Positions 10,855 to 22,869 of a stretch of DNA of 64,000 bases are shown one piece after another. The first letter of the stretch is position 1, and every line of letters starts with the position of its first letter. This DNA is from Adiantum capillus-veneris (taxonomy: Eukaryota > Streptophyta > Polypodiopsida > Polypodiales > Pteridaceae). The stretch is from assembly GCA_014529385.2 (NCBI GenBank), contig CM043942.1, positions 20,752,991 to 20,816,990 on the forward strand, in the 5' to 3' direction. The translations under genes were made by a program, and so were the position numbers. The notes under the pieces are model-generated. The model was not told where the DNA came from, ran no database searches, and saw only the letters and a list, made by a program, of their open reading frames with translations.

Positions 10855-13500
10855 CAACATGTTGGAGGACCCCTATAACAGGATAGGAGGTGGACATGCT
10901 ATAGTGCATGGGGCTGAGCTGGCAACTTGGGAGCAACTATGTATGACTATGAGGGTTTTTTATGCTTGGCAGCACTCAGGTTTTGTGAGACCCCCAGAGA
11001 ACTTTCTCTCACTCTGATGGCAGGGTTGGAGAAGTGAATCTATCTAGGATAGATCGTTCCTACGCTAGTGATCACTTTTGCAACTGATCACTTTTCTGAC
11101 ATGGGGGGATCTGTTTGCATCCTTGCAGGGACAATTTTTTTACTATGCTCCAATGATTCTCATAATGATGGACAGATGGAGGAGGGGGGGTGTAATGATA
11201 TGCATCCCCCAGTGGATTTTGCTAGATCCAAATCTTAGAGAGCAAGTGGAGGCACTTTGGGCTTACAGGACACCCTTGCTAGTAGAGTGCTCTCGGGACT
11301 TGGCAAAGTCCCTTCTTTCTTCAAGAGTTTGCAACTTGTTTGCTTGCAGCTAGGGAGGATGAGAAGCATCTTCGATGGGGCATTATTTTCTTATAGCAGA
11401 TGTAGAAGAAACATCCAGGCAGTTGATAGTTGGAGGAGTAGATGCAAAAGGCTAGGCAGGAGTTGACTAGCATTGAGGAGCGGCGCCATGAGTTTGCCTT
11501 CCATTGACAAGCATCTCAATGGACCCAAGTGGGTGACCGAGTTACGGGGGAGTTTTTAGAGACAGTGGGGCCATGTTAGTGTTAGTCAATTGAGGAGACC
11601 TGATGGATCAGCTTCTTTTAAGCTTGAGGATATGCGCACAATTGATGTTGACTTCTACCACGATCTCTTATCAGCTGAGCCTCAGTGAGAGATGCATGTA
11701 GGGAGTAGGTTTGGGCACAGATGCCTTGCCTTGTTATCGAGGAGATGCGATAGAGACTTGAGCTCCATGAGGTTGTCAGAGGAGCTCCATGAGGTTGTGA
11801 GAGCACTCCCCATGGTAGTTATCTAGGGGAGGATGGTTTTACTCCCAGATTTTTCTTTGAGTATTGAGACTTTATTAGTTCAAATCTTTGCAGCGCATTT
11901 CAATCCATTTTGCACAATGGTGAGATGCCTGGCATCATGTGTGAGGGTTTGATCTACCTGATTCCCAAGGAGCAAGGCTCATTGGATGAAATTCAGCAGT
12001 GGCGACCCATTACCATCCTCAAGCTATCATAAAAATTTCTAACAAAGGCTCTAAGTTTGAGGATCTAGCCACTACTAGAGAGCATTATACATGGAACTCA
12101 TACAGGTTTTTCAAGGAGCGTAGTATCCTTGAGAACATCTTCACTTTTTGGGAGGCGTCTTCCCTTGCGCATCTCCAAAGAGAGGATTTGGTGATACTCC
12201 TTCTCGACTTTGAGAAGGCATATAATAGAGTTGGTTGGGACATCTAGAGGGCACTTTACGAAGGTGTGTCAGCTCGCTACATGCGTGCACACAGTCACGT
12301 GCTCTTGGCAGGGACCCGTGGGGAGTGTTTCTTGCTCACGCGCTCGGTCAGACAGGGCTTCTCCCTTGCCCCCTTCCTGTTTCTATTCTATGTTGAGGTG
12401 ATGAGTAGGTTTTTGACTTCTCAGCAAGTTGGCTTGCATGGTCCCTATCAAGGCAAATGAGCTTACTGACACTGAGTTTTCCGATGACACAACCTTGTAC
12501 TTGGAGGGCCAATGTGCACAGGTGTGAGAAAGTTCTTGAGGTCAATGTGCACAGGCCAATGTGCACATGTGTGAGAAAGCTCTTGAGGTCTTTTGTAGTG
12601 CATCATGTTGACAGTTCTCCTACACCTTCTTGGTCTCCAGGTGAGGGTTTCAGATGGATTCCCCCAGGGTCTGCACTTTTCTACTTGGGTTGTCAGGTTG
12701 GCTTGGATTTGTGTCTCCTAAGAAGCATATTTCTCCCCTCTTCCTGTCCATCAAGAGGAAGTTGCTACATTGGAGTTCAGCATTGCCCACTTTGGCAAGT
12801 AGAGTTGTAGTGGCCAACTAGGTGTTGTTGGCTACTATGTGGTACATTACATCTTGTTGGATCTTTTCTAGCCCATGTATTAGCCAGTTAGAGAGGCTAA
12901 TCAAGAATTTTCTTTTGTCAGAGTGGGACACTCAATTAGCCCGTGCCAATGTAGCATGGCAAGTCATCACTCCACCATGTTCTCAGAGGGGGGTTTGGGA
13001 TAATATACTTAGCACAACAGAGTAGAGCCCTTTTTGGGAAGTTTGTTATCAAAGGACTACTTCCAAGGGAGGAACCCAGCAAGGAGTTGTTGCTTCAACA
13101 ACTTAGAGATCAAGTGCCTCATGCAATAGGCCCTTGGAGCCCTTCCATCAGGTGGATCTTATAGATTGTCTAAGTAGGAGGCTGGAGGATCAATTTGCTA
13201 CAAGCCTACTTCGCTCATGGGAGAAGTTGTGGTACAGCCTAGAGTAGCACCAATACACTTTCACGGAGGAGTTCTTGAGACAACCCCTTGTTTTGAACCC
13301 CATGGTTAGCACTCAGAGAGACCACTTGGTTGGTAGTAGGCCTCATGTTTCTTGGGGTCCCATGAGGTTCCACCAGCACTCTAAGCGAGTGGCTTCAGTT
13401 ATCAAGTTTTCTAGAGGAGGTATAGAGCATCCAGCTAACAGAGCTCTACTAGATGAGTGGCTCACTCCTCTAGCATGAGAGGGGTGCAGAGCGTGCTAGG
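10733..13500 (+). pseudogene. LINE ORF2: endonuclease C-terminal half, reverse transcriptase, C-terminal domain
   Basis: Resumption of the LINE interrupted at 6548. In order: endonuclease second half (HAEQWCVGG, FNMLEDPYNRIGGGHAIVHG, NLSRIDRSYASDHF, 10,760-11,095). Linker. Reverse transcriptase: GLIYLIPKEQGSLDEIQQW with RPITIL (about 11,950-12,020), GTQTGF-RSVVSLRTSSLF-type text, DLVILLLDFEKAYNRVGWDI (12,187-12,246), VRQGFSLAPFLFLFYVEVM (12,345-12,405), and FSDDTTLYLEG (about 12,478-12,510), the YADD/FADD catalytic motif with Ala changed to Ser. Then a C-terminal region (WIPPGSALFYLGCQVGLD, LERLIKNFLLSEWD) ending near 13,480. Frameshifts throughout. A poly-G tract destroys the GDFNML motif. 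A short tandem duplication sits at about 12,510-12,592. Confidence 0.85.
10817..10852. repeat. poly-G tract inside LINE endonuclease
   Basis: A run of 36 G residues replaces the codons between VGG and FNML, where the catalytic-site motif GDFN is normally found. Confidence 0.9.
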
Positions 13501-13639
13501 ACATCACAGAGGTTCTTCTAGCTGAGTGGCTCACTCCTCTAGAGACAACAACTCCCACATGGATGGGGGCCTTCACGTGAGTGGAGGTCCTCATTGTAGT
13601 TCGTTCTTGTGCAGAGTCCGTACCCTCCATGTTCTTCAA

Positions 13640-14120
13640 GATCCAAGGCAAGGGTTGACTACACAGCACGGGATGTCATCTCTTGGAATTCACTGAATGT
13701 GGGATATTCCCAACTTGGATAGGGCCAAGAAGCTATGGGCTGTTTGTGGTGGATGCAAAGCGAGGGTGTCTCTCAGATGCAATCACATACGCTTGCATCT
13801 TGAAGACAAGGGCCAAATGCAATCATGTACACTTGCACATTTTGATATGGACAAAAGAATTTTCGATGGTATTGTTAGTCAAGGGTTGTTGAAAGAAAAC
13901 ATCGTGCTTGGAACTTCCTTGGTCGATATGTATGCCAAATGTGGTGCACTTCATAGAGCACAAAAAGTGCTTGAGGAGATTTCCTTTGTGGTATGTCGTC
14001 TCTTTGGAATGCAATGATTGGGATATGCCCAACTTGGGTAGTGCAAATAATTTGTGGGTTGTTTTTGTCGGATGCAAAGTGAGGGTGTCTCTCTAGATGC
14101 AAACATGTACTCTTGCACAT
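13640..14120 (+). pseudogene. tandem PPR-repeat relic, right part
   Basis: Same PPR-coding unit as at 1.3-4.1 kb: NVGYSQLG/LDRAKKLWAVCGG, AITYACILKTRAKC, DKRIFDGIVSQGLLKENIVLG, TSLVDMYAKCGALHRAQKVL, LEEISF. The 13,697-14,017 frame is the best preserved copy in the window, with an intact MYAKCG block, yet it shifts frame within the unit. It follows the LINE 3' end, consistent with the LINE having inserted into one ancestral PPR array. Confidence 0.8.
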
Positions 14121-16420
14121 TAGGAAGGGAATGGGGTCTACGGGGGGCTCTTTATTTTCAATGGGATTAAAAAGGAGATTATAGAAGGGGCAAATGGGTG
14201 GATGCCAAGTGGATTGAAATGGTGGGTATGGCAGGGCCTAAAAGTAAGTGGACAAACTTGTAGTCTTCTATAAAATATAAAGAGAGAATCTCTTATAAAT
14301 TCAAAAAACTAAACTTTTCTCTAAATAGCTGACAAAAACCAATCCTTTCTCTCTCTAGTGATGGCCAATTTCTCCCCCCCTCTCCTAAAAGGGGGTCCCT
14401 CCAAAAACGTGTTGATCATTTTCTCCCTCTCTCTCTACTGTACCATCTCTCACTTCTCTTCACTTCACCTTGCAAGTTGCTTCTCTTTCCTTCCTTTCAG
14501 TTTTCCCTCCCAAAAGCTCTGCAACAAAAGTTTGAACCTCCTTTCCCTCCACAAGCTTACTGCATTCTTGAGGGATACATTCTCCACAAGCTGAAGTTCT
14601 CCATTTCTCCAGGGGCCTCACTAAACACCTCTAGTTAAATCTAAAGATCTATAGCATATCCTTTTTCTAGATCATCCACCTTTCTTTCTTCAACAGGTTT
14701 CCTGCTCCTTCTCCATTAAGCTCTCTAGAGAGGATCTACTTCCCTCTCAAGCTTTTCAACATTATCTTCCCCATTAAGCCAACAAGTAGGTGGAGCAGTA
14801 TAACAGTAAGTGGCATCCTTCACCTTTGTGTACCATCAAGAATCTTGCTCTTTATACATCTGAGAACATGGATGTACAATGTCTAATCATAAATGTTTGT
14901 CTACAGGTTGTTCCACTATTCCCCATGGCATCATCAGGTACTCGACGACCTAGGAGTGTCATTGACTCCACTTCATGCAGCAATATACAAGACAACAATG
15001 GATATTGGGTGACGATGGAGTTCAAACAAATGATGTGTGTGACAATGTAGCCTAGCTTAAGAGGTGAACACAAGATCTCAAGGGGACACATGGATTCTCA
15101 AGCACACCATTGGAAGGGAAGAATCATGGAGTTCAAGATAACACAATTCGGCAAGAGGCTTGCAAAGGTGTAGTATGTATATGTTGCTTCACAACTGAAG
15201 CTAGAGACAATAGTGGCTCCATTGAGGTTTCCTACAAATTGTAAATCTACTCCTCTTTCAAATTGCCCTATTATCTATTTAGTATTTTTTCCTTGTGTGT
15301 TGCTTTTGATGATTGTAAGATTTCCATTGCTTGTTCATGTTTGCAGATGTTTTTTCATCCGATTTTGTAGAGTGGAGCCAACAAAGTCCTTCACGGGAAC
15401 TTTTGAGGCCATGCACACTGAGCTTGGTAAGTTTCTCTATGCTGGTTGTCCATCCTGTGAGCTTGCCTCATGTGACATTTTTTTTTATAATAATACTTAT
15501 GTCACACCTAGGCAAAATGGGTACGATAATCTTTCTCCGGTTCACTCGCCAAACTTGGAGAGTTTGAAATGTCCTAAGCCAGATAGTGCCTTGATTGCAA
15601 CAACCAAAAGGATAATGACGTGGATAAGCAAGCAGCAATGAAGTTCATGTATGGTTTCCACAAAGCCCCGGTAACATGGTTCATGTCTCTTCATGTGTTT
15701 GTGTTTATATTTCGACTTCAGAGTGTTCACATGACAACAACAATGTGGACATGCAAAGGGGGAAGTGCGATCTATAGATTCTTGCAACTAGATGGGAAGC
15801 TATGGTGTTCAACCACCAGGGAGATAGAATCAAGTGATCTATAGTTGCTGACAATGTGGTGTTCAGATACCATATTGTGAAGCAAAGCTTGTCGATGGTC
15901 TTTCCCTATAGAATATGGAAGCTAACAATGGGAGAATGGGAGGCACTAGACTTTGAGGTTGCTTCTAGAGAATCAATTGACCTACAAATATGCCTCCACA
16001 ACGATGTAGGCACCACATTACAGTGAATAATGACTGGCACCTCAGTCACCTTCGCAAGTATCTTAATTTCAAATATACCTTGCCCAAGTAATAGCTCTTT
16101 GTAATCAATGAAAAGGTTGTTCACGCAAGAAAAGATAAGAGCTTTATGTGTGAGAACGTTCCATTTCCACGATGTATTTTTGTAAAAACTTGTAACTGTC
16201 AGCGATTTTCTCCCATTAATACATACGGTGCTTTCAATCTCGTTTTTGCGCATACCTGTTTATTCTCAACTTGTTCAAGTTTTCAATTGAAATGTGCAAT
16301 TTCTTTGATATGGACCACAAATGTTTTCAATCTTGATGTCTTTCAATTCTTTGTCTCGTGATTTTGTTTAAAATTATAGTTTTAAGTTATTTTGACGTTA
16401 ATTTTAAGTGATTTTCAAAA
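14121..16420. other. no recognisable gene
   Basis: Pyrimidine-rich DNA at 14,300-14,780, then short broken frames on both strands. One + frame of 142 codons at 15,213-15,641 includes a hydrophobic run (YLVFFPCVLLLMIVRFPLLV) and Cys pairs, but no family was recognised and flanking frames are closed. Likely decayed repeat DNA. Confidence 0.4.
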
Positions 16421-16432
16421 AGTGACTTTGGG

Positions 16433-16440
16433 TATATAAG
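16433..16440 (+). promoter_or_regulatory. TATA-like box
   Basis: TATATAAG about 90 bp upstream of an ATG at 16,528, with a CT-rich stretch between. The spacing suits a plant promoter. The reading frame it would serve is broken, so activity is doubtful. Confidence 0.35.
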
Positions 16441-16527
16441 TGACTACCTAGGTTTTAAAATTCATTTCTCACATTCACAAAACTCTAGCTCTAAGCTCTC
16501 TTCGCATCTTTGTCACGAACAAACCCA

Positions 16528-17180
16528 TGGCAACGTCTATTGATGCACTTCTCACAAAATTAAAAAAGGTAGGACTTGGCAGATTGAGCACATGAACTAC
16601 TCACTGTGTTCGAGGGGACAATTGACATGCAGGCCAATACCAACCTTCATGCAGAGGCATTCGAAAGATTTCTTGACTACATGGTGCAACACATGGAAGA
16701 ATATGCCATAATCTTTGAGGGATATAACACGGTGTGGTAGACAAAAACTTTTGGTTTTGCTTGTTGAGGTTTATTAAATGCCTCACAGAACATGACTACA
16801 AGATAGAGAATGAAGATGATCTTGTAGATTTGGGCATGGGGTGCAATAGGCACCCAATTTATTTCTTGTGACATGGTTCTGGTCCTACTTATGCTTGAGG
16901 GAATGGATAAAGGAAAATCAAAGCAAAAGGTCAACCAAAGACCATCTCTGACCATTATGGAGGAATCAAATGAAGTTATCAAAGAGATTCATGAGTAGAC
17001 TAAAGCATCGATGGCAATCTTCCTCTTGCAAGATCCCAGTTCCACTAACGAGGAAGATTGGATGATAGAGGGGATGGAGGAGGTCCCAGACCTCCAAATT
17101 TTCACTTTGCATGAAGTGGTGGTGGATGATAATCACTTTTTCTTCTTGACGATGACAAGAGAAAACGCAAAATGAAACCC
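16528..17180 (+). pseudogene. unrecognised relic reading frame
   Basis: ATG at 16,528 gives MATSIDALLTKLKK and then stops. Other frames carry protein-like text: VFEGTIDMQANTNLHAEAFE and RFLDYMVQHMEEYAIIFEGY (16,595-16,735), then EESNEVIKEIHE and DEEDWMIEGMEEVPDLQIF (16,965-17,110). It is acidic and helix-rich. A gag-like or unknown retroelement ORF is possible, but no family was identified and several stops and frameshifts intervene. Confidence 0.3.
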
Positions 17181-17199
17181 AATGGCCTCTACGCTAGGA

Positions 17200-17700
17200 C
17201 CGTGCATGCCGAACTCATCACGAGGAGTGAATAGGGGGGCTACCACCTAGCTTTGAGCGGCTAGGATGCGGACAACAACGATTCAAATAACACTAATACA
17301 GCACACCATAGAGAGAGAGAGAGATGTAGACATAGACAACGAAAACCCCTCAGGATGTGAGGGAAACTTGATTCAAAGTGGTATTTACAGAAACCTTAGT
17401 TTTGACAAGATGGCGACCGTGGTGATAGAGTGAGACAGAGAGTCTATAGTGCATTCTCGATGGAAAATTCCATATGTACAGAGACTCTACTCCTGTTTGT
17501 TGTTATCCTTGGAGTCAGTGTGTGTGCATAGCTTCCTTCTCAAGTGCTAACTCCCATGTGTTGCACCTGATAGTGACCTCTCAATGTTCTTTTATAGGTG
17601 CATGCTGCATTAGTTTAGGATAATCTGATTAGGTTAGGGCCTTAATTAGGAGAGACAAAGCAAGGATCCGGGTCCCAGATGGTTGACCCTTGCTTTGTTT
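17200..17700. other. possible minus-oriented LTR fragment
   Basis: The text resembles the other minus-oriented LTRs of this window in style: a GA microsatellite (17,311-17,324), CCTCAGGATGTGAGGGAAAC, and TTCTTTTATAGGTGC near 17,590 that would be a reversed TATA box. No terminal repeat partner was found, so this is only suggestive. Confidence 0.25.
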
Positions 17701-17749
17701 TAGGAGAACTTTAAAATGATATCTCCTAGGTGGGCCTTTATGACCATCA

Positions 17750-18659
17750 CCTAGAGAGAGGTGGCAATATACAAATGTTTTTTATACAATGTTTTGACTT
17801 GAAAATGGAAAAATAGATTACCCTACGGATGTTTACTACGAAGATATATTGTGGACAAGATGTCAGTGAATGGTGGGCTTTGCTGGTGCATTGGTGTAGC
17901 CCATTTGTCACCGTTAGAAACCAACCAACTCGGATACCATTTTTTGGAGCTCTCATTGTAAAAACATTTATTGTTTTGATGAATCAAGAATATTGTAACT
18001 CCTATTTTCTAGATAGACTTTGTAATTGATGAGCTGGGGCTACAAGCTTCAAGATTGTATCAACTTATCTTTAGTTAGAGCTCCTAGATTATAATTTTTG
18101 ACCACCAAAAACCTTGGCTAAGGTATGAAAGCCAATTTTTGTTATTTTAAAACTTTTGGATAATGAAATACACAGGGTGAGCTAATGACGCTCACTTCTC
18201 TCCTTCTCACGCTTCCTACTCCCTCCTCGATTGTCACATCGCAGTCACCTCTGTTGTGTTGCAACCGCAGGTAAGAGCTCTCCACATTGACGTAAGCATT
18301 TCACAGTATTTTGTAGTTGTTGGTATTGCCCACCCGCGGCCTAATTTCATCATAAGTAGGAATTTAAGCTTCAAAATCAAGAGCTTTTTTCACTTGACCT
18401 AAAGTGAGATATGAGACCATAAGCATGTGTGCCTAGGTCTTATAAATATATCCTAGTAGTTTTGTTACGTTTGGATGTCATTTGATGCTATAACAGATGT
18501 GATTTGTTTGTCGATGAGCGATTGGCTTTTGGTGATTTCAGCCACTTGAGTGTAGCTTGAGTTAGATGCGAGTTGTTTGTTAATTTCTAAGAAATTGACA
18601 ACCTCTATTCTCGTTATGTCTGCAATAAGATAAAAGTGAGGTTAAACACCCGTCCCACA
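17750..18659 (+). mobile_element. 5' LTR of gypsy element H (left boundary uncertain)
   Basis: The right end is well placed: GTCCCACA at 18,652-18,659 is followed at once by a primer-binding site. Upstream text (TTTTGGATAATGAAATACACAG at about 18,155) looks like a retroelement R-region polyadenylation area. No second copy is in the window, so the left end is an estimate. Confidence 0.5.
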
Positions 18660-18679
18660 TTTGGCGCCGCTGTCGGGGA
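18660..18679 (+). other. primer-binding site of element H
   Basis: TGGCGCCGCTGTCGGGGA directly after the LTR. This is the primer site style known from plant Athila/Tat-type Ty3/gypsy elements. The R3 element has the same site with one base changed, in reverse orientation near 42,770-42,787. Confidence 0.8.
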
Positions 18680-19174
18680 TCAAAGAGACCTAAACTAGGG
18701 AAAAACACAAGAATTTTGTGAAGTTATCCTTTAACTTCCTCTAGGATCTCATAAAGTAAAAACTTTCTTTTAGAAACCGCATAGCTTAAGATTATCGTCT
18801 TTTGCTGTGTAGAGGTAGCTTGGAAGTAATCGTACTTGCTGAGTGCATCTAGGATTGTAGGATTGTAGAATTAGAGTAGGGTTTTGAGAATGATTGATGG
18901 ACAAGACAAGTCTTAAGATCAAGGCTTAGAAAAACCATAAAAAAACAAGAAAACGAGTGTTTGTGCACACTTTGCACAAGCCCAATGCAGTAGAACCTAG
19001 GGTAAGTAGAATCCGAGGTGGATTTCAGAACATTACACTCTTTGAAACAATCAATTGTGGGTTGTTATTTGAAGTTGTAAAATTTCAGGTCTACGACCAA
19101 AAATAGCACGAAAAGACTACCAACCACTCAATCCGACTATTTAAAAGTTGTATGAACCAGCGGGTAAGCTCAAG
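18680..19174 (+). other. untranslated leader of element H, first segment
   Basis: Non-coding, A-rich DNA between the primer site and the R1 insertion. It continues at 30,725 after R1, as shown by the GACAC target duplication flanking R1. Confidence 0.7.
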
Positions 19175-19179
19175 GACAC

Positions 19180-20204
19180 TATTAGCGGGTACGCCGCGAC
19201 GGACGATGGAGCACAACGAGAACAGAGGTTGTCAATTTAGTTACGGATCTGTTCTCGTTACAGTAACTAATCCATTACAGTAACTAATCCTACCACAACA
19301 GTACCATAAAGAAAAGAAACAAACAACGCATCCTACGAAACACTACAGGCTCGAAACAGTCTCAAATCATATCGAAATGACTCAAAATCGGAGGGCAAGA
19401 CTCACAAGGACATATCCTATATGGACAAACACCTAAACCCTGAAAACCATAACTATAAGACCTCTAATCGCTATTGCGATAGACTCAAAACAACAATTTC
19501 CAAAGTGTCCGGAACTGATCTACAAAGACATCAACACGAAGAGCTTCTCGCCCTGATTCTAACGACTACTTGATCATTCAGAACGGATGTCGTTTGAGGT
19601 ACTTACGACCAAATATAGCTTGTAGTAGTAGACGAGCTCGCGATGTGCTCCTTGGCTTGCATTGCTTGCGTCGACGCGGAGAGCTCCTCGATGCTAACAC
19701 GCTCCTACTCTCATATCTGCAATGTGATTAGTGTGCGCGACAGTGTGTGTGCGTGAAGCTCACTACTGTGTGCTGCAGAACCCACGACTGTATATTAATT
19801 GAGATAACGTAATGTGTCCTTACAAAGCCTTAGGTTTCAGCTTATATACCAAGCCTTCAAACCTAATGTCTGACCAAATGACCTGAATTGTCCCTAGGCT
19901 TCTACATAGCTTAATTACAAGAAACTGAGTTGGCTTTACTCATTATACAAGCATCTGCGGCAAAAATACAAGTGCCGACTTAAAATATGAGGTTCCCGCA
20001 AACATTACAAAAGTGGCTGTAATGGCTCAAAATAATAATAACGGGATATTTGATGACATCCATGAACTCGTATCTTCATGTTGCAGCATCCATCTCCATC
20101 TTCATCTTCATCTTCATTACTTCATCAGCATCTTCATGTGGAATCTTTACAGAATCTTTGAGGAATCTTAATGGAATCTTTGTGGAAACGTTGTTGAAAG
20201 GGCA
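19180..20204 (-). repeat. R1 3' LTR (inner end truncated)
   Basis: Near-identical to 29,634-30,708 over most of its length, differing by a replaced segment near 19,220-19,290. It begins TATTAGCGGG where the other copy has TGTTAGCGGG. It stops at ...GAAAGGGCA, whereas the right copy goes on to ...CCTTTCAACA, so the inner end and the polypurine tract are missing. Confidence 0.85.
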
Positions 20205-21195
20205 TTGTACCTATAAGTTTGTTGTCATTGTAGCTCTAGTTTGCTGTTCCTGTGGTTGTTATCTGGTAGTCGTACCTGTAAGTTGACTTGAAGCTTTGTC
20301 AAGCTGTTTTTTGGCCTCTCCCTTTTGACTTGTCAGTAGATTTGCAATTAGTAGTGTGGGGATATCGTGGTTCTTCTTGTTTTTGTTGTTATAAAAAATA
20401 AAAGAGTAAAAGGAAAATGTAGCGTATATACAAAATGAAGGTCTTGGATACCTCGATAAGACTAAAGGGAAAAACCAAGTGGGAAAAAATGTCTTTAGTC
20501 ATAATTAAATGCGAGGATATATGTACTTAGGTTCTGGTGTTATAGAGTTATGCTGAGTTAAAGTACATATGGCCATATGGCTACTAGTATGGGCTTGATA
20601 TACATGGATAAGTGTTAGTAGCTTGAAGTCAAAGTCATTGTTATTGAGCAAAGGCTTATAAAACCTGTTTCCGCTTGGTAATCGTCATTTGTTTGTGTAA
20701 GTGCATGGGTGGAATAAAAAAGAGTGCCTAATGCATATGTCCATTGATGGGACGTCTATATGCTTGCACAGAGTTATGCATGTTGAACAAGATGCGGTGC
20801 GAGAGAAGAGTATTGATGGGTTCTTCATGGAGTTAGTGTAGCTAGCAAAACATATAGCATGAGTTCTTCAAAAGCTTTCACTACTCACAAGAAGGGTTTT
20901 CGTTGTCGAGGTTTCTCCACTCTTCCTCACTGTGTCAAGTGCGTGAGTGTTTTTTTTTTTTTTTTTGGACTACTCCGCCTTCTCCACCTTATATATTATA
21001 TGGAATTTGACTCTTATGCTCACCTCTTCCAGCATGAGCGACATGACTTTATGTATGCTCAACTCTCCAGCTTGAGCTTATACCTATTAGCTAGACTCAT
21101 AGACCATAGAAAAATATTAACTTGAAGCTTGGGTTTGACACTTTGCTCATTTAGTGGTTTAGCTGCCTGACTCTAGACTCTTATGCCATGTAAGT
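20205..21195 (-). other. R1 3' non-coding region
   Basis: No coding text was recognised between the last R1 reading frame and the LTR. It contains a T-rich run at about 20,949-20,966. Confidence 0.5.
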
Positions 21196-22869
21196 TTAAT
21201 GGTGACTTGGACTTACCTGATCGCAACCTGAAATCCAATTCCATATGCTTTTGATGTTTAGGCCGTTCTCGTTAGTTTCTGTTTGAGATGCCATGTTGTC
21301 CAATACACTGGCATATATCTGCTCTTCATTCCTTGGTAGCAAATTGTGGTTGCTTGATGAGACAGGTAATGATGTTGAAGCAATGGTTGATGAAGTCTTC
21401 TTCTTCCATATAGTGTTCTTCAAAACTATGACCTCCGCATTTATCGTTGCTTTCTTTTTGTTGTTAAGAGGCTGCAAATGAGTTGTGTATCTTTCTTGTT
21501 GTTGAGCCTCAATCGCGGATTTTGGAACCCACATTGTTCTTGGGCCTGGTGTGATCTCCTTTGCCACTTGCTTTGTTTCTTGTTTGACTTGATGGTACCT
21601 TGTCTTTAATTTCCAAATATGGCTGTTACTTTTGTAAAAGCCGTGCTCTTGTAGTAATTGACGAGGGATCCATCTATGGGTTGTAGTACTCTTGGGTGTA
21701 GCGGGTGGTTGCTCTTGATTTCTTGATGTTTCTTGCTTTTCTTGGGTGATTCCTTGATAAGCTACTACCTTAGGTAACCAGATTTGAAAGTTACCCTCAT
21801 AGAATCCTTGTGCTTCGAGTAACTCGACTGGAATGAATCTTTGGACTTGCTTGGAGGTGATCTTCACTTGATTTTGTTGGGTAGTCTGGTAGAATTCTGA
21901 TTTCATTACCAAGACTGGTCGTATGTTTTGTCCAGTGGAAGACCTTCTTTTTTGCTTTTTGTACTTGTCCTTTCTCTTGGTTGAGTTATGTGATTGACAT
22001 TGATGCCTTTTTTGATTTCTGACTAAGTGGTTGTCATGGGATGGATATCGCCAAGCTGTTATCTTGGGCTTGTTGACCCAAACATCTGAATTTCCTTTCT
22101 TGTAGCCTTGTGCAATAATTGACTCACCTGATGTGATCCATCCTGCTACCTTTTCTTGTTGAGGCTGTTCCTGTGATTGTATCCAATTTGGATCATTAAC
22201 TTTAATCTGTGCCTTGGATACTAGCACTTGGTTGACCTGTTTTGACTTCTTTTGGAGACGTTCGGGCGATGGAAACTTTGGTTGATAGACTTTTTGCTTG
22301 GGTTTCCATTGTTTTGTTGATGGTTTGACTTTTGATGTAGAGGCTTTGTCTTGCACTTGCATTGGCTGGGCTAGAGACTGTGGGCTTACTTTAGCTTTGC
22401 CTTTTTCAATAGCCAAGAATATTTGAACTGTTGTAGGCTTGCTTGTCGTGATGACCATTGTTGAAGATTTAGGCTCGTCTTCAAAGACTTGTGCCCATGG
22501 CTTGGAAAAAATCAAGTGTGCTCCAATTTTTCAAGAATCTACCACCACGAATTTTTCTTTGACATTCTGTGAGTGTAGCTGGAGAGTAGCTTCTGCAATC
22601 CCCATACTTATAATATCCACTTCAGGTGAGAGATTTACCTTTATATGAATATCATAAAGCTTTGGCTTACCTAGAAGTAACCACATGCCATATGACATGA
22701 CATTAGTCGTGGAATTTGTATCAATTTCTGCCATAAAATTCATCTTGACTCCGTCTTGTGCACTTAGCAAAAAGTTGATCTTCTTTGGTACTAGATTGCC
22801 TGTGTTCTCTTGAGTGACTTGAGCAATCTTTGGCCTAGACTCCTTGTCGTCTTCTTCTTCATTGTTCAC
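21196..22869 (-). pseudogene. R1 C-terminal polyprotein: second protease-like domain and W-P-K repeats
   Basis: Two minus-strand open stretches (22,869-22,531 and 22,515-21,196) lie in one frame with a single TGA at 22,531-22,533. The first part reads INFLLSAQDGVKMNFMAEID, then TNSTTNVMSYGMW, with later EKFVVVDS and, after the stop, LIFSKPWAQV. This fits a retropepsin fold with D-T-G changed to D-T-N and an ILGKPW-like motif. Then come four spaced copies of a W/F-[IV]-x-x-x-x-[LI]-[LI]-x-x-x-G-[FY] motif: at about 22,146-22,070 (SIIAQGYKKGNSDVWVN), 21,842-21,769 (ELLEAQGFYEGNFQIWLPK), 21,680-21,605 (QLLQEHGFYKSNSHIWK) and 21,540-21,500 (MWVPKSAIEAQ). Linkers are Lys/Gln/Thr-rich. The function of the repeats is unknown; no known domain is claimed. 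Confidence 0.65.
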
